Position numbers and translations under genes: made by a program. This document shows, one piece after another, positions 1 through 6,514 of a DNA stretch of 7,444 nt; position 1 is the stretch's first letter; each line of letters starts with the position of its first letter. The notes under the pieces were generated by a model. The model was not told the origin of the DNA. It did not search any database and saw nothing but the letters and a program-made list of their open reading frames with translations. The stretch comes from Thioalkalivibrio sp. (lineage in GTDB: Bacteria; Pseudomonadota; Gammaproteobacteria; Ectothiorhodospirales; Ectothiorhodospiraceae), in NCBI GenBank assembly GCA_007120155.1, contig SKOF01000347.1, positions 1 to 7,444 of the forward strand, in the 5' to 3' direction.

Positions 1-941
1 CCGCCGGAATCCGCGTCGGCGTGGGCGGCAACATCGGCACCCCCGCACTGGACCTGATCACCGAGCCGGCACCCGCCCTCTACGTGCTGGAGCTGTCCAG
101 CTTCCAGCTGGAAACCACCGAAAGCCTGGCACCGGCGGCGGCGGCGGTGCTCAATGTGTCGGCGGATCATCTGGACCGTTACGGGGACCTGGAAGGCTAC
201 GCGGCCGCCAAGGCCCGGATCCTGTCCCGGGCAGCCACAGCGGTGATCAACCGGGACGACCCGAGGGTGGCTGCCATGTCCGGCGGCGAGCGCCGCGTGA
301 GCTTCGGTCTGGACGCGCCGGGGCCCGGGCAATGGGGACTGGTGATGCGCGACGGTGAAATCTGGCTGGCCTGCGGGGAGATCCCGTGGATGGCGGAGTC
401 CCGGCTGCGCATCCCCGGACGCCACAACACCGCCAATGCCCTGGCCGCGCTGGCCCTGGGCGAGGCGGTCGGCCTGCCGCGCCCTGCCATGGTGGAGGCG
501 CTCATGAATTTCCAGGGACTGCCGCACCGCTGCCAGTGGGTCGCCCGCATTCACGGCGTGTCCTGGTACAACGATTCCAAGGGCACCAATCTGGGCGCGA
601 CCCTGGCCGCACTGACCGGATTCTCCGGGCCCCTGGTGCTGATCGCGGGCGGGCAGGGCAAGGGTCAGGACTTCGCGCCGCTTCGTGATGCCCTCGCCGG
701 CCGGACCCGAGCCGTCGTGCTGCTTGGCGAGGATGCGCCGGCCATGGCCGCGGCCATCGGAGACGCGGTGCCCGTGGTGATGGCCGCGGACATGCCCGCA
801 GCCGTGGCCGAGGCGGCGCGACTGGCCCGCGCCGGTGACAGCGTGCTGCTCTCGCCGGCCTGCGCGAGTCTCGACATGTTCGAAAACTTCATGCACCGGG
901 GCGAGGTCTACATGGCCGCGGTGCGGGAGCTGGCCCCGTGA
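1..941 (+). CDS. murD: MurD, UDP-MurNAc-L-alanine:D-glutamate ligase (3' part)
   Basis: Cytoplasmic ATP-dependent Mur ligase that adds D-glutamate to UDP-MurNAc-L-Ala. The reading frame is open to the left edge (first full codon at 3), so the gene starts outside the window; the GTG at 21 is an internal Val of the conserved GVGGNIG motif. About 312 residues are visible, against roughly 440 in the family, so the N-terminal domain and the GxNGKST ATP loop are missing. Seen: ELSSFQLETT, then DHLDRY (165-182), then a Lys (210-212) at the place of the carbamylated lysine of E. coli MurD. The GRHN motif of Mur ligases follows near 418-429. The C-terminal domain has GLPHR, NDSKGTN (570-590) and SPACASLDMFENF (852-890), all very like E. 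coli MurD. The loop usually read as GGDGK is GGQGK here. The stop overlaps the ftsW start by 4 bases. Identification is firm. Confidence 0.97.
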   Translation, partial: AGIRVGVGGNIGTPALDLITEPAPALYVLELSSFQLETTESLAPAAAAVLNVSADHLDRYGDLEGYAAAKARILSRAATAVINRDDPRVAAMSGGERRVSFGLDAPGPGQWGLVMRDGEIWLACGEIPWMAESRLRIPGRHNTANALAALALGEAVGLPRPAMVEALMNFQGLPHRCQWVARIHGVSWYNDSKGTNLGATLAALTGFSGPLVLIAGGQGKGQDFAPLRDALAGRTRAVVLLGEDAPAMAAAIGDAVPVVMAADMPAAVAEAARLARAGDSVLLSPACASLDMFENFMHRGEVYMAAVRELAP

Positions 942-2143
942 GCGCCGTGGATCTTCAGGCCACCCGTGATGCCGGCCAGCAGCTGCGGGTGCAACTGGCG
1001 CAGCGCCTCGACCCGACTCTGGTGGTGTGCGTGGCGGCGCTGCTGGGGCTGGGGCTGGTGATGGTGGGCTCGGCGTCCGTGGGCATCGCGGAGCGCAATC
1101 TGGGTGATCCCTTCCACTACCTCTATCGCCAGACCGTGTACGTGATCCTCGGCCTGCTGGCGGCGGCCGCGATGTACCGGATCCGCCTGGCCTACTGGGC
1201 GGCGGCCACGGCGCTTCTTCTGGCGCTCACCTTCCTGCTGCTTGGCGTGCTGCTGATTCCGGGCGTGGGCGTCACGGTCAACGGATCCACCCGCTGGCTG
1301 AGTCTGGGGCTGTTCAATCTGCAGGTGTCCGAGTTGGCGAAGCTGCTCATCACCCTGTACATGGCCGGCTATCTGTGCCGCCACGCCCGTGCGGTGCGGG
1401 AACGGTTCTCCGGCTTCCTGCGCCCCATGGCGGTGCTTTCCCTGGTGGCGGTGCTGCTGCTGATGCAGCCCGACTTCGGCGCCGCCGTGGTGCTGATGGC
1501 CATCGGTCTCACGCTGCTTTTCCTGGGCGGCGCCCGGCTCTGGCAGTTCGGCCTGCTGCTGGGCACCGTGGCGGGTGCGCTGGTTGCACTGGCGGTCACC
1601 ACGCCCTATCGCATGGCACGCCTGACCGGCTTCGTGGATCCCTGGACGGATCCCTTCAACAGCGGCTTTCAATTGACCCAGTCGCTGATCGCCATCGGCA
1701 GCGGCTCCTGGCTGGGCGCCGGGTTGGGGGCCAGTGTGCAGAAACTGTTCTACCTGCCCGAAGCCCACAACGATTTCCTGTTCGCCGTTCTGGCCGAGGA
1801 ACTGGGCCTGGCCGGCATTGCCGTGGTGATTCTGCTGTTCGGCGGGTTCCTGTGGCGCAGCTTCGCCATTGCCCGGGCTGCCGAAACGGCCGGACAGACC
1901 TTCGGGGCCTACGCGGCTTACGGCGTTGGCGTGTGGATCGGCCTGCAGGCCTTCGTGAACATGGCTGTGAACATGGGCCTGCTGCCCACCAAGGGGCTGA
2001 CCCTGCCCTTCATGAGCTATGGCGGCAGCTCCATGCTGGTCAGTTGCGCCGCCGTGGGCCTGCTGCTGCGCGTGCATCGGGAGACCGTGGAGAGCGGGGC
2101 GCTGCGGGGCAGTCGGGTGCTGCGCGGGAGGCGGGCGTCATGA
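938..2143 (+). CDS. ftsW: FtsW, septal SEDS peptidoglycan glycosyltransferase
   Basis: Polytopic inner-membrane protein of the SEDS family that polymerises lipid II at the division site together with the class B transpeptidase FtsI. The 401 residues are close to the 414 of E. coli FtsW. A short hydrophilic N-terminus (about 1-26) is followed by about ten hydrophobic segments spread over 28-380 and a basic C-terminal tail. Family motifs are clear: VSELAKLL (130-137), the long extracellular-loop motif with PEAHNDFLFAVLAEELG (274-290), whose Asp279 matches the SEDS catalytic aspartate, and GLLPTKGLTLPFMSYGGSS (347-365). The GTG start at 938 lies in a GTGA overlap with murD, with GGGAG at 925-929 eight bases upstream. 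RodA is the main alternative in this family, but the setting between murD and murG, as in E. coli, makes FtsW the call. Confidence 0.96.
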   Translation: MSAVDLQATRDAGQQLRVQLAQRLDPTLVVCVAALLGLGLVMVGSASVGIAERNLGDPFHYLYRQTVYVILGLLAAAAMYRIRLAYWAAATALLLALTFLLLGVLLIPGVGVTVNGSTRWLSLGLFNLQVSELAKLLITLYMAGYLCRHARAVRERFSGFLRPMAVLSLVAVLLLMQPDFGAAVVLMAIGLTLLFLGGARLWQFGLLLGTVAGALVALAVTTPYRMARLTGFVDPWTDPFNSGFQLTQSLIAIGSGSWLGAGLGASVQKLFYLPEAHNDFLFAVLAEELGLAGIAVVILLFGGFLWRSFAIARAAETAGQTFGAYAAYGVGVWIGLQAFVNMAVNMGLLPTKGLTLPFMSYGGSSMLVSCAAVGLLLRVHRETVESGALRGSRVLRGRRAS

Positions 2144-3225
2144 GCGGGCGTCCCATCCTGGTCATGGCCGGCGGCACCGGGGGGCACGTGTTCCCGGGTC
2201 TTGCGGTGGCCGAACACCTGCGCGGCGGGGGTGAAGAGGTGCAGTGGCTGGGTACGGCGAGGGGGCTGGAGGCCCGAGTCGTGCCGGCGGCGGGTATGGT
2301 GCTGCACACGTTGCCCATGGTCGGGCTGCGCGGCAAGGGGCTGGTCAACTGGCTGCTGGCGCCGTGGCGCCTGGGCATCGCCCTGTGGGCGGCCCTGCTG
2401 CTGATGATGCGCGTGAAACCCCGGCTGGTGCTGGGCATGGGCGGCTTCGCGTCGGGCCCCGGCGGCCTGGTGGCCTCGGCCCTGAACATACCCCTGGTGA
2501 TCCACGAGCAGAACGCCGTGGCGGGTTTGACCAACCGCTGGCTTGCGCGTGTCGCTGATCGGGTGCTGGAAGCCTTCCCGGGCACCTTTCCGGAGAAGGT
2601 GGGGGCCCTCCATACCGGCAACCCGGTGCGCGGGGAGATTACCGCGATGCCGTCGCCGGACCTGCGCTTCCAGAAGCGCCAGGGTCCCCTGCGGGTGCTG
2701 GTCCTGGGGGGCAGTCTGGGGGCGCTTGCCCTGAACGAGACGATGCCTGCCGCGCTCGCCCTCCTGCCGGTGGAGGCCCGTCCCCGGGTGCGTCACCAGA
2801 CGGGGGAGCGCACCCTGGAACAGGCCAGGCAGGCGTACGGCAAGGCTGGCGTCGAGGCGGAGATCACCGCCTTCATCGAGGACATGGGCGCCGCGTACGA
2901 CTGGGCTGACCTGGTGGTCTGCCGCGCCGGTGCCCTGACCGTCGCGGAACTGGCCGCCGCTGGGTTGGGCGCCATCCTGGTGCCTTATCCCCATGCGGTG
3001 GACGACCACCAGACCGTGAACGCCCGTTTTCTCACCCGGGCCGATGCGGCGGTGCTGATCCCCGCCGCCGAACTGGATGCGCAGCGCCTGGCGGCCGAAC
3101 TCTCGCGCATGGATCGTCCACGTGCCCTCGCCATGGCGCAGGCGGCCCGTTCGCTGGCCATGCCCGATGCCACCCGGGTGGTGGCCGGCCACTGTCTCGA
3201 TCTGATCCCGGGAGGCAGGCCATGA
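2140..3225 (+). CDS. murG: MurG, lipid II-forming GlcNAc transferase
   Basis: GT-B glycosyltransferase on the cytoplasmic face of the membrane; it transfers GlcNAc from UDP-GlcNAc to lipid I to give lipid II, the substrate FtsW uses. The 361 residues match the family (E. coli 355). Seen in order: the N-terminal Gly-rich loop GGTGGHVFPG (11-20, with His16), GMGGFASGPGG (99-109), HEQNAVAGLTNR (122-133), GNPVR (160-164), the second Gly-rich loop VLGGSLGA (188-195), HQTG (219-222) and CRAGALTVAELAAAG (261-275), whose Glu270 corresponds to the UDP-binding Glu of E. coli MurG. The frame is open far upstream (to 1375), but homology begins only after the ATG at 2140. That ATG sits in an ATGA overlap with ftsW and has GGGAGG at 2126-2131, eight bases before it. 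It also overlaps murC by 4 bases. Confidence 0.97.
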   Translation: MSGRPILVMAGGTGGHVFPGLAVAEHLRGGGEEVQWLGTARGLEARVVPAAGMVLHTLPMVGLRGKGLVNWLLAPWRLGIALWAALLLMMRVKPRLVLGMGGFASGPGGLVASALNIPLVIHEQNAVAGLTNRWLARVADRVLEAFPGTFPEKVGALHTGNPVRGEITAMPSPDLRFQKRQGPLRVLVLGGSLGALALNETMPAALALLPVEARPRVRHQTGERTLEQARQAYGKAGVEAEITAFIEDMGAAYDWADLVVCRAGALTVAELAAAGLGAILVPYPHAVDDHQTVNARFLTRADAAVLIPAAELDAQRLAAELSRMDRPRALAMAQAARSLAMPDATRVVAGHCLDLIPGGRP

Positions 3226-4664
3226 GCGCCCCTCCCGCAAGCGTTGCCCTGCCCATGCGGCGCATCCGGCGCATCCATTTCGTGGGCATCGGCGGCTCCG
3301 GCATGGGCGGCATCGCCGAGGTGCTGGCCAACCTGGGCTACCAGGTGAGCGGTTCGGACATGGCCGAGAACGCCATGACCCGGCGCCTGGAGGGTCTGGG
3401 CGTGGCCGTTCACCGGGGTCACGACGCGGCGCATGTGCACGATGCGGATGTGCTGGTGATCTCCAGCGCCATCGAGCCGGGGAACCCGGAACTGCTGGCC
3501 GCCAGGGAGGCGCGTATCCCGGTCGTGCGCCGCGCGGAAATGCTGGCCGAACTCATGCGTTTCCGGCACGGCATCGCCGTGGCCGGCACCCATGGCAAGA
3601 CCACCACCACCAGCCTGGTGGCAAGCCTGCTGGCCGAAGGGGGGCTGGACCCGACCTTCGTGATCGGCGGCCGGCTGAACAGTACCGCCAGCCACTCCCG
3701 CCTGGGCCAGGGCGCCTATCTGGTGGCGGAGGCGGACGAGAGTGATGCCTCGTTCCTTCATCTGCAGCCCATGATTGCCGTGGTCACCAACATCGACGCG
3801 GACCATCTCGCCACCTACCAGGGGGATTTCGACAGGCTGCGGGCCACATTCCTGGAGTTCCTGCATCACCTGCCGTTCTACGGGCTGGCGGTGCTCTGCA
3901 TCAATGACCGACACCTGGCGGACATGCTGACAGAGGTCGGGCGGCCGACGCTCACCTACGGCATCGACGCGGCCGCCGACGTGGCCGCGAGCAACCTGCG
4001 CGCCGACGGCATCCGTACCCGGTTCGATATCACCTTGCCCGGTCGTGATCACCCGCTGGCCGTGGAGCTGAATATGCCCGGACGGCATAACGTCCTCAAC
4101 GCCCTGGCCGCGGTCGCCGTGGCGCACGAACTGGGGGTGAGTGACGATGCCATCCGGCGCGGCCTGGACAGGTTCCAGGGCATCGGGCGCCGCTTCCAGG
4201 TCTACGGGGATATCACGACCCCTGCCGGCACGGTGACCCTGGTGGATGACTATGGCCACCACCCCACGGAGATTGCCGCGACCCTGGCCGCCGCCCGGGA
4301 CGCCTGGCCCGGCCGGCGCCTCGTGCTGGCCTTTCAGCCTCATCGCTACACCCGCACCCGGGATCTGTTCGAGGACTTCGCGGAAGTGCTGTCCGAACCG
4401 GAGGTGCTGGTGCTGCTGGACGTGTACGCCGCCGGTGAAGCACCCATCCACGGGGCCGATGGCCGCACCCTGGCCCGGGCCATCCGGGCGCGCGGACGCG
4501 TGAACCCGGTGTTCGTGGAGTCTCCCGATCGCTTTGTGGAGACCTTGCAGGGAGTCCTTCGCGACGGGGACGTACTGCTCACCCAGGGGGCCGGAAACGT
4601 GGGCGCCCTTGCCGCCTCGCTGCCCGTGGCGCTGGCCGCCGCATCCGGGGAGGAACATCCATGA
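3222..4664 (+). CDS. murC: MurC, UDP-N-acetylmuramate:L-alanine ligase
   Basis: Cytoplasmic ATP-dependent Mur ligase that attaches the first amino acid, L-Ala, to UDP-MurNAc; it acts directly after MurB and before MurD. At 480 residues it is near the usual size (E. coli 491). Domain 1 opens with the Rossmann-like loop VGIGGSGMGGIAEVL (21-35). Domain 2 carries the P-loop AGTHGKTTTT (121-130), EADESDASF (170-178) and NIDADHLATY (190-199). Domain 3 follows GRHNVLNALAA (287-297) and has DDYGHHPTE (342-350) and FQPHRYTRT (371-379), which distinguish MurC from MurD, MurE and MurF. The ATG at 3222 is preferred over Met12 (3255). It has GGGAGG at 3210-3215, six bases upstream, forms an ATGA overlap with murG, and gives the short leader before MRRIRRIHFVG that is common in MurC. 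The 3' end overlaps murB. Confidence 0.97.
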   Translation: MSAPPASVALPMRRIRRIHFVGIGGSGMGGIAEVLANLGYQVSGSDMAENAMTRRLEGLGVAVHRGHDAAHVHDADVLVISSAIEPGNPELLAAREARIPVVRRAEMLAELMRFRHGIAVAGTHGKTTTTSLVASLLAEGGLDPTFVIGGRLNSTASHSRLGQGAYLVAEADESDASFLHLQPMIAVVTNIDADHLATYQGDFDRLRATFLEFLHHLPFYGLAVLCINDRHLADMLTEVGRPTLTYGIDAAADVAASNLRADGIRTRFDITLPGRDHPLAVELNMPGRHNVLNALAAVAVAHELGVSDDAIRRGLDRFQGIGRRFQVYGDITTPAGTVTLVDDYGHHPTEIAATLAAARDAWPGRRLVLAFQPHRYTRTRDLFEDFAEVLSEPEVLVLLDVYAAGEAPIHGADGRTLARAIRARGRVNPVFVESPDRFVETLQGVLRDGDVLLTQGAGNVGALAASLPVALAAASGEEHP

Positions 4665-5584
4665 TGACCGCCGAGAATCTGCAAGCCCTGCGGGGCGAAC
4701 TGCGCGAGAACGAGCCCCTCGCCCGCTACAACTCCTGGCGGGTGGGTGGCCCGGCCGAGCGCCTGTACCGGCCCGCGGACATGGACGACCTGGCCCTGTT
4801 CCTGTCCACGCTGCCCAGGGGGGAACCCCTGCTGTGGCTCGGCCTCGGGAGCAACCTGCTGGTGCGCGACGGCGGACTGCGGGGCACTGTGATCGCCCTG
4901 TCCGGTGCGCTCAGTGGGCTGGAACGCCTGCCCGGAAACCGGGTTCGCGCCGAGGCCGGCGTGGCCTGCGCCAAGGTGGCCCGCTTCTGCGCGGACAGCG
5001 ACCTGACCGGCGCCGAGTTCCTGGCGGGGATCCCGGGCACCATGGGCGGCGCACTGGCCATGAACGCCGGCGCATGGGGAGGCGAGACCTGGTCCTGCGT
5101 GGAGACCGTGGAAACCATGGAACGTACCGGGCGCCGCCATCTGCGCGAGGCCGGTGAATACGAGGTGGGTTACCGCAGTGTGATCACCCCGGTGGAGGAG
5201 TGGTTCGTGGCCGCGACCCTCAGGCTCGAGCCGGGCGACGGCGCGGCGGGACGCGACCGCATCCGTGAACTGCTGGCCCAGCGGGCCGAGACCCAGCCCA
5301 CCGGCGTGGCCAGTTGCGGTTCCGTGTTCCGCAATCCGCCCGGCGATCATGCCGGGCGGCTGGTGGAGGCGGCCGGTCTGAAGGGCTTCGCCATGGGTGG
5401 CGCACAGGTCTCGGACAAGCACGCCAATTTCATCATCAACATAGGACAGGCCACGGCGGCGGATCTGGAGGCCCTGATCCGGCACGTCCAGACACAGGTG
5501 GAGGTCCGCTTCGGCGTGAAGCTTGAACCCGAGGTGCGCATCGTGGGCGAGCCGGGCCCGGCGCCCGGGGAGGATGCTTCGTGA
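4661..5584 (+). CDS. murB: MurB, UDP-N-acetylenolpyruvoylglucosamine reductase (short, type II-like)
   Basis: FAD-containing, NADPH-dependent cytoplasmic reductase that converts UDP-GlcNAc-enolpyruvate to UDP-MurNAc, the substrate of MurC encoded just upstream. The 307 residues fit the short form rather than the 342-residue E. coli type. Seen: NSWRVGGPAE (24-33), the FAD-binding LGLGSNLLVRDGGLRG (60-75), GIPGTMGGALAMNAGAWGGE (123-142), YRSV (171-174), and GSVFRNP (220-226), whose Ser221 matches the catalytic proton donor. Further on are SDKHANFIIN (241-250) and LEPEVRIVG (278-286), whose Glu281 matches the second catalytic acid. The SDKHANF stretch resembles type II MurB. ATG codons at 4661 and 4664 are both possible, with GGAGGA at 4649-4654; 4661 gives the 4-base overlap with murC. 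A Gly/Pro-rich tail overlaps a possible stem before ddl. Confidence 0.96.
   Translation: MMTAENLQALRGELRENEPLARYNSWRVGGPAERLYRPADMDDLALFLSTLPRGEPLLWLGLGSNLLVRDGGLRGTVIALSGALSGLERLPGNRVRAEAGVACAKVARFCADSDLTGAEFLAGIPGTMGGALAMNAGAWGGETWSCVETVETMERTGRRHLREAGEYEVGYRSVITPVEEWFVAATLRLEPGDGAAGRDRIRELLAQRAETQPTGVASCGSVFRNPPGDHAGRLVEAAGLKGFAMGGAQVSDKHANFIINIGQATAADLEALIRHVQTQVEVRFGVKLEPEVRIVGEPGPAPGEDAS
5336..5359. repeat. Perfect 9-bp inverted repeat inside murB
   Basis: CCGCCCGGC (5336-5344) and GCCGGGCGG (5351-5359) are exact reverse complements separated by GATCAT. They encode the PPGDHAGR stretch just after the catalytic GSVFRNP motif of MurB. There is no T-tract after the right arm, so this is not a factor-independent terminator. 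Its codons belong to a conserved part of the protein, and stems of this size are not rare in DNA this GC-rich. Confidence 0.6.
5552..5574 (+). promoter_or_regulatory. ddl ribosome binding site with an abutting GC-rich stem
   Basis: GGGGAGGA at 5567-5574 is a strong Shine-Dalgarno match six bases before the GTG start of ddl, and it supports that start. Immediately upstream, CCGGGC (5552-5557) is the exact reverse complement of GCCCGG (5563-5568) across a 5-base spacer. The right arm of this possible stem therefore takes the first two bases of the Shine-Dalgarno tract. All of it lies within the last codons of murB, so ribosomes finishing murB would open it. The binding site is well supported; a regulatory role for the stem is inference. 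Confidence 0.6.
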
Positions 5585-6510
5585 ATCCCGGCGAGTTCGG
5601 CAAGGTGGCGGTGCTCATGGGCGGCTGGTCCGCGGAGCGGGAGATCTCGCTCCTCAGCGGATGGGCGGTGCTCGAGGCCCTGCAGCGATCAGGGGTGGAT
5701 GCGCACGGCGTCGACACGGGCCGCGACGTGATCGCGGTGCTTCGGCAGGGCGGGTTCGATCGGGCCTTCATCATGCTGCATGGCCGGGGCGGGGAGGACG
5801 GCGTGATCCAGGGCGCGCTGGATCTGATCGGCCTGCCCTATACGGGCAGCGGCGTGCTGGGTTCCGCCATCGGCATGGAGAAGCTGGTCACCAAGCGCCT
5901 GTGGCGGGGCGCCGGATTGCCCACCCCGGACTTCCAGGTGCTGGAGGCGGATTGCGACTGGTCCGCCGTGGCTTCTGGACTGGGCATGCCCCTGATCGTG
6001 AAGCCCGTGCTGGAGGGTTCGAGCATCGGCATGACCAAGGTGGAGTCGGCGGACCAGTTGCCGGAGGCCTACCTGCGGGCGGCCGCCTGCGACGGGGCTG
6101 TGTTCGCGGAGCGATGGGTGGCGGGCGAGGAATACACCGCCGCGATCCTCGGCGACGAGGTGCTGCCGCTGATCCGGCTCGAGACGCCCCGCGCGTTCTA
6201 CGACTTTGACGCCAAGTACCAGTCGGACACCACCCGCTATCACTGCCCCTGCGGCCTGGAGGAGAGCGAAGAACGGCGTCTGGGCAACCAGGCGCTGCAG
6301 GCCTTCCGGGCCGTGGGCGCATCCGGCTGGGGCCGGGTGGATCTGATGGTGGACCGGGTGGGCGTGCCCTGGTTCATCGAGGTGAACACCGTGCCCGGGA
6401 TGACCGACCACAGCCTGGTGCCCATGGCGGCCCGGGCCGCGGGCATGGACTTCGATGCCCTGGTCCTGCGCATTCTCGCGCAGACCCTTGACCACGGGGA
6501 GCGGCAATGA
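5581..6510 (+). CDS. ddl: D-alanine--D-alanine ligase (DdlB-like)
   Basis: Cytoplasmic ATP-grasp enzyme that joins two D-Ala; the dipeptide is later added by MurF. The 309 residues align end to end with E. coli DdlB (306). Seen: GGWSAEREISLLSG (14-27, Glu19 matching DdlB Glu15), LHGRGGEDG (66-74), GLPYTGSGVLGSAIGM (84-99), and KPVLEGSSIGMTK (141-153, with Ser147 matching Ser150). FYDFDAKYQSD (206-216) has Tyr213 matching Tyr216. The C-terminal metal and substrate site is GRVDLM (251-256) plus EVNTVPGMTDHSLVPMAA (267-284), with Asp254, Glu267 and Asn269 as the expected Mg ligands. The Tyr at the Tyr216 position is usual for true D-Ala-D-Ala ligases rather than D-Ala-D-Lac types. The GTG start forms a GTGA overlap with murB and has GGGGAGGA at 5567-5574. 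The symbol ddlB would also fit. Confidence 0.96.
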   Translation: MNPGEFGKVAVLMGGWSAEREISLLSGWAVLEALQRSGVDAHGVDTGRDVIAVLRQGGFDRAFIMLHGRGGEDGVIQGALDLIGLPYTGSGVLGSAIGMEKLVTKRLWRGAGLPTPDFQVLEADCDWSAVASGLGMPLIVKPVLEGSSIGMTKVESADQLPEAYLRAAACDGAVFAERWVAGEEYTAAILGDEVLPLIRLETPRAFYDFDAKYQSDTTRYHCPCGLEESEERRLGNQALQAFRAVGASGWGRVDLMVDRVGVPWFIEVNTVPGMTDHSLVPMAARAAGMDFDALVLRILAQTLDHGERQ

Positions 6511-6514
6511 CGTG
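6496..6514 (+). promoter_or_regulatory. Likely ftsQ ribosome binding site and GTG start
   Basis: GGGGAG at 6496-6501, within the last codons of ddl, is the only clear Shine-Dalgarno-like tract near the ddl/ftsQ junction. It is ten bases from GTG 6512, which is long but workable. It is only five bases from ATG 6507, which forms an ATGA with the ddl stop but opens a frame that closes at 6630-6632 and is not ftsQ. The downstream in-frame ATG 6530 has only a short GGGA before it. I therefore favour 6512 for ftsQ. Confidence 0.5.

Noticed and set aside
133..147. (CGG)5 trinucleotide run
   Set aside because: It encodes an ordinary Ala-rich stretch of MurD and is short; such runs are common in GC-rich coding DNA.
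415..470. Partial nucleotide similarity with murC around 4075-4120
   Set aside because: Both encode the GRHN...NALAA motif shared by all Mur ligases. This is ancient paralogy, not a recent duplication or recombination repeat.
908..2077. 389-codon open frame on the - strand, rich in Gln and His
   Set aside because: It lies entirely opposite ftsW and the end of murD. The Gln/His richness is what the complement of Leu (CTG) and Val/Met-rich membrane codons gives. It has no recognisable motif, and the + strand gene is certain.
1375..2139. 255-codon in-frame extension upstream of murG, suggesting a larger fused protein
   Set aside because: The extension lies inside ftsW in another frame, has no family similarity, and the MurG N-terminus begins normally at ATG 2140 with its own Shine-Dalgarno tract.
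2985..4658. 557-codon open frame on the - strand
   Set aside because: It is antisense to murC and the end of murG. Long antisense frames are expected at this GC content because stop codons are rare. It is low in hydrophobic order and shows no known motif.
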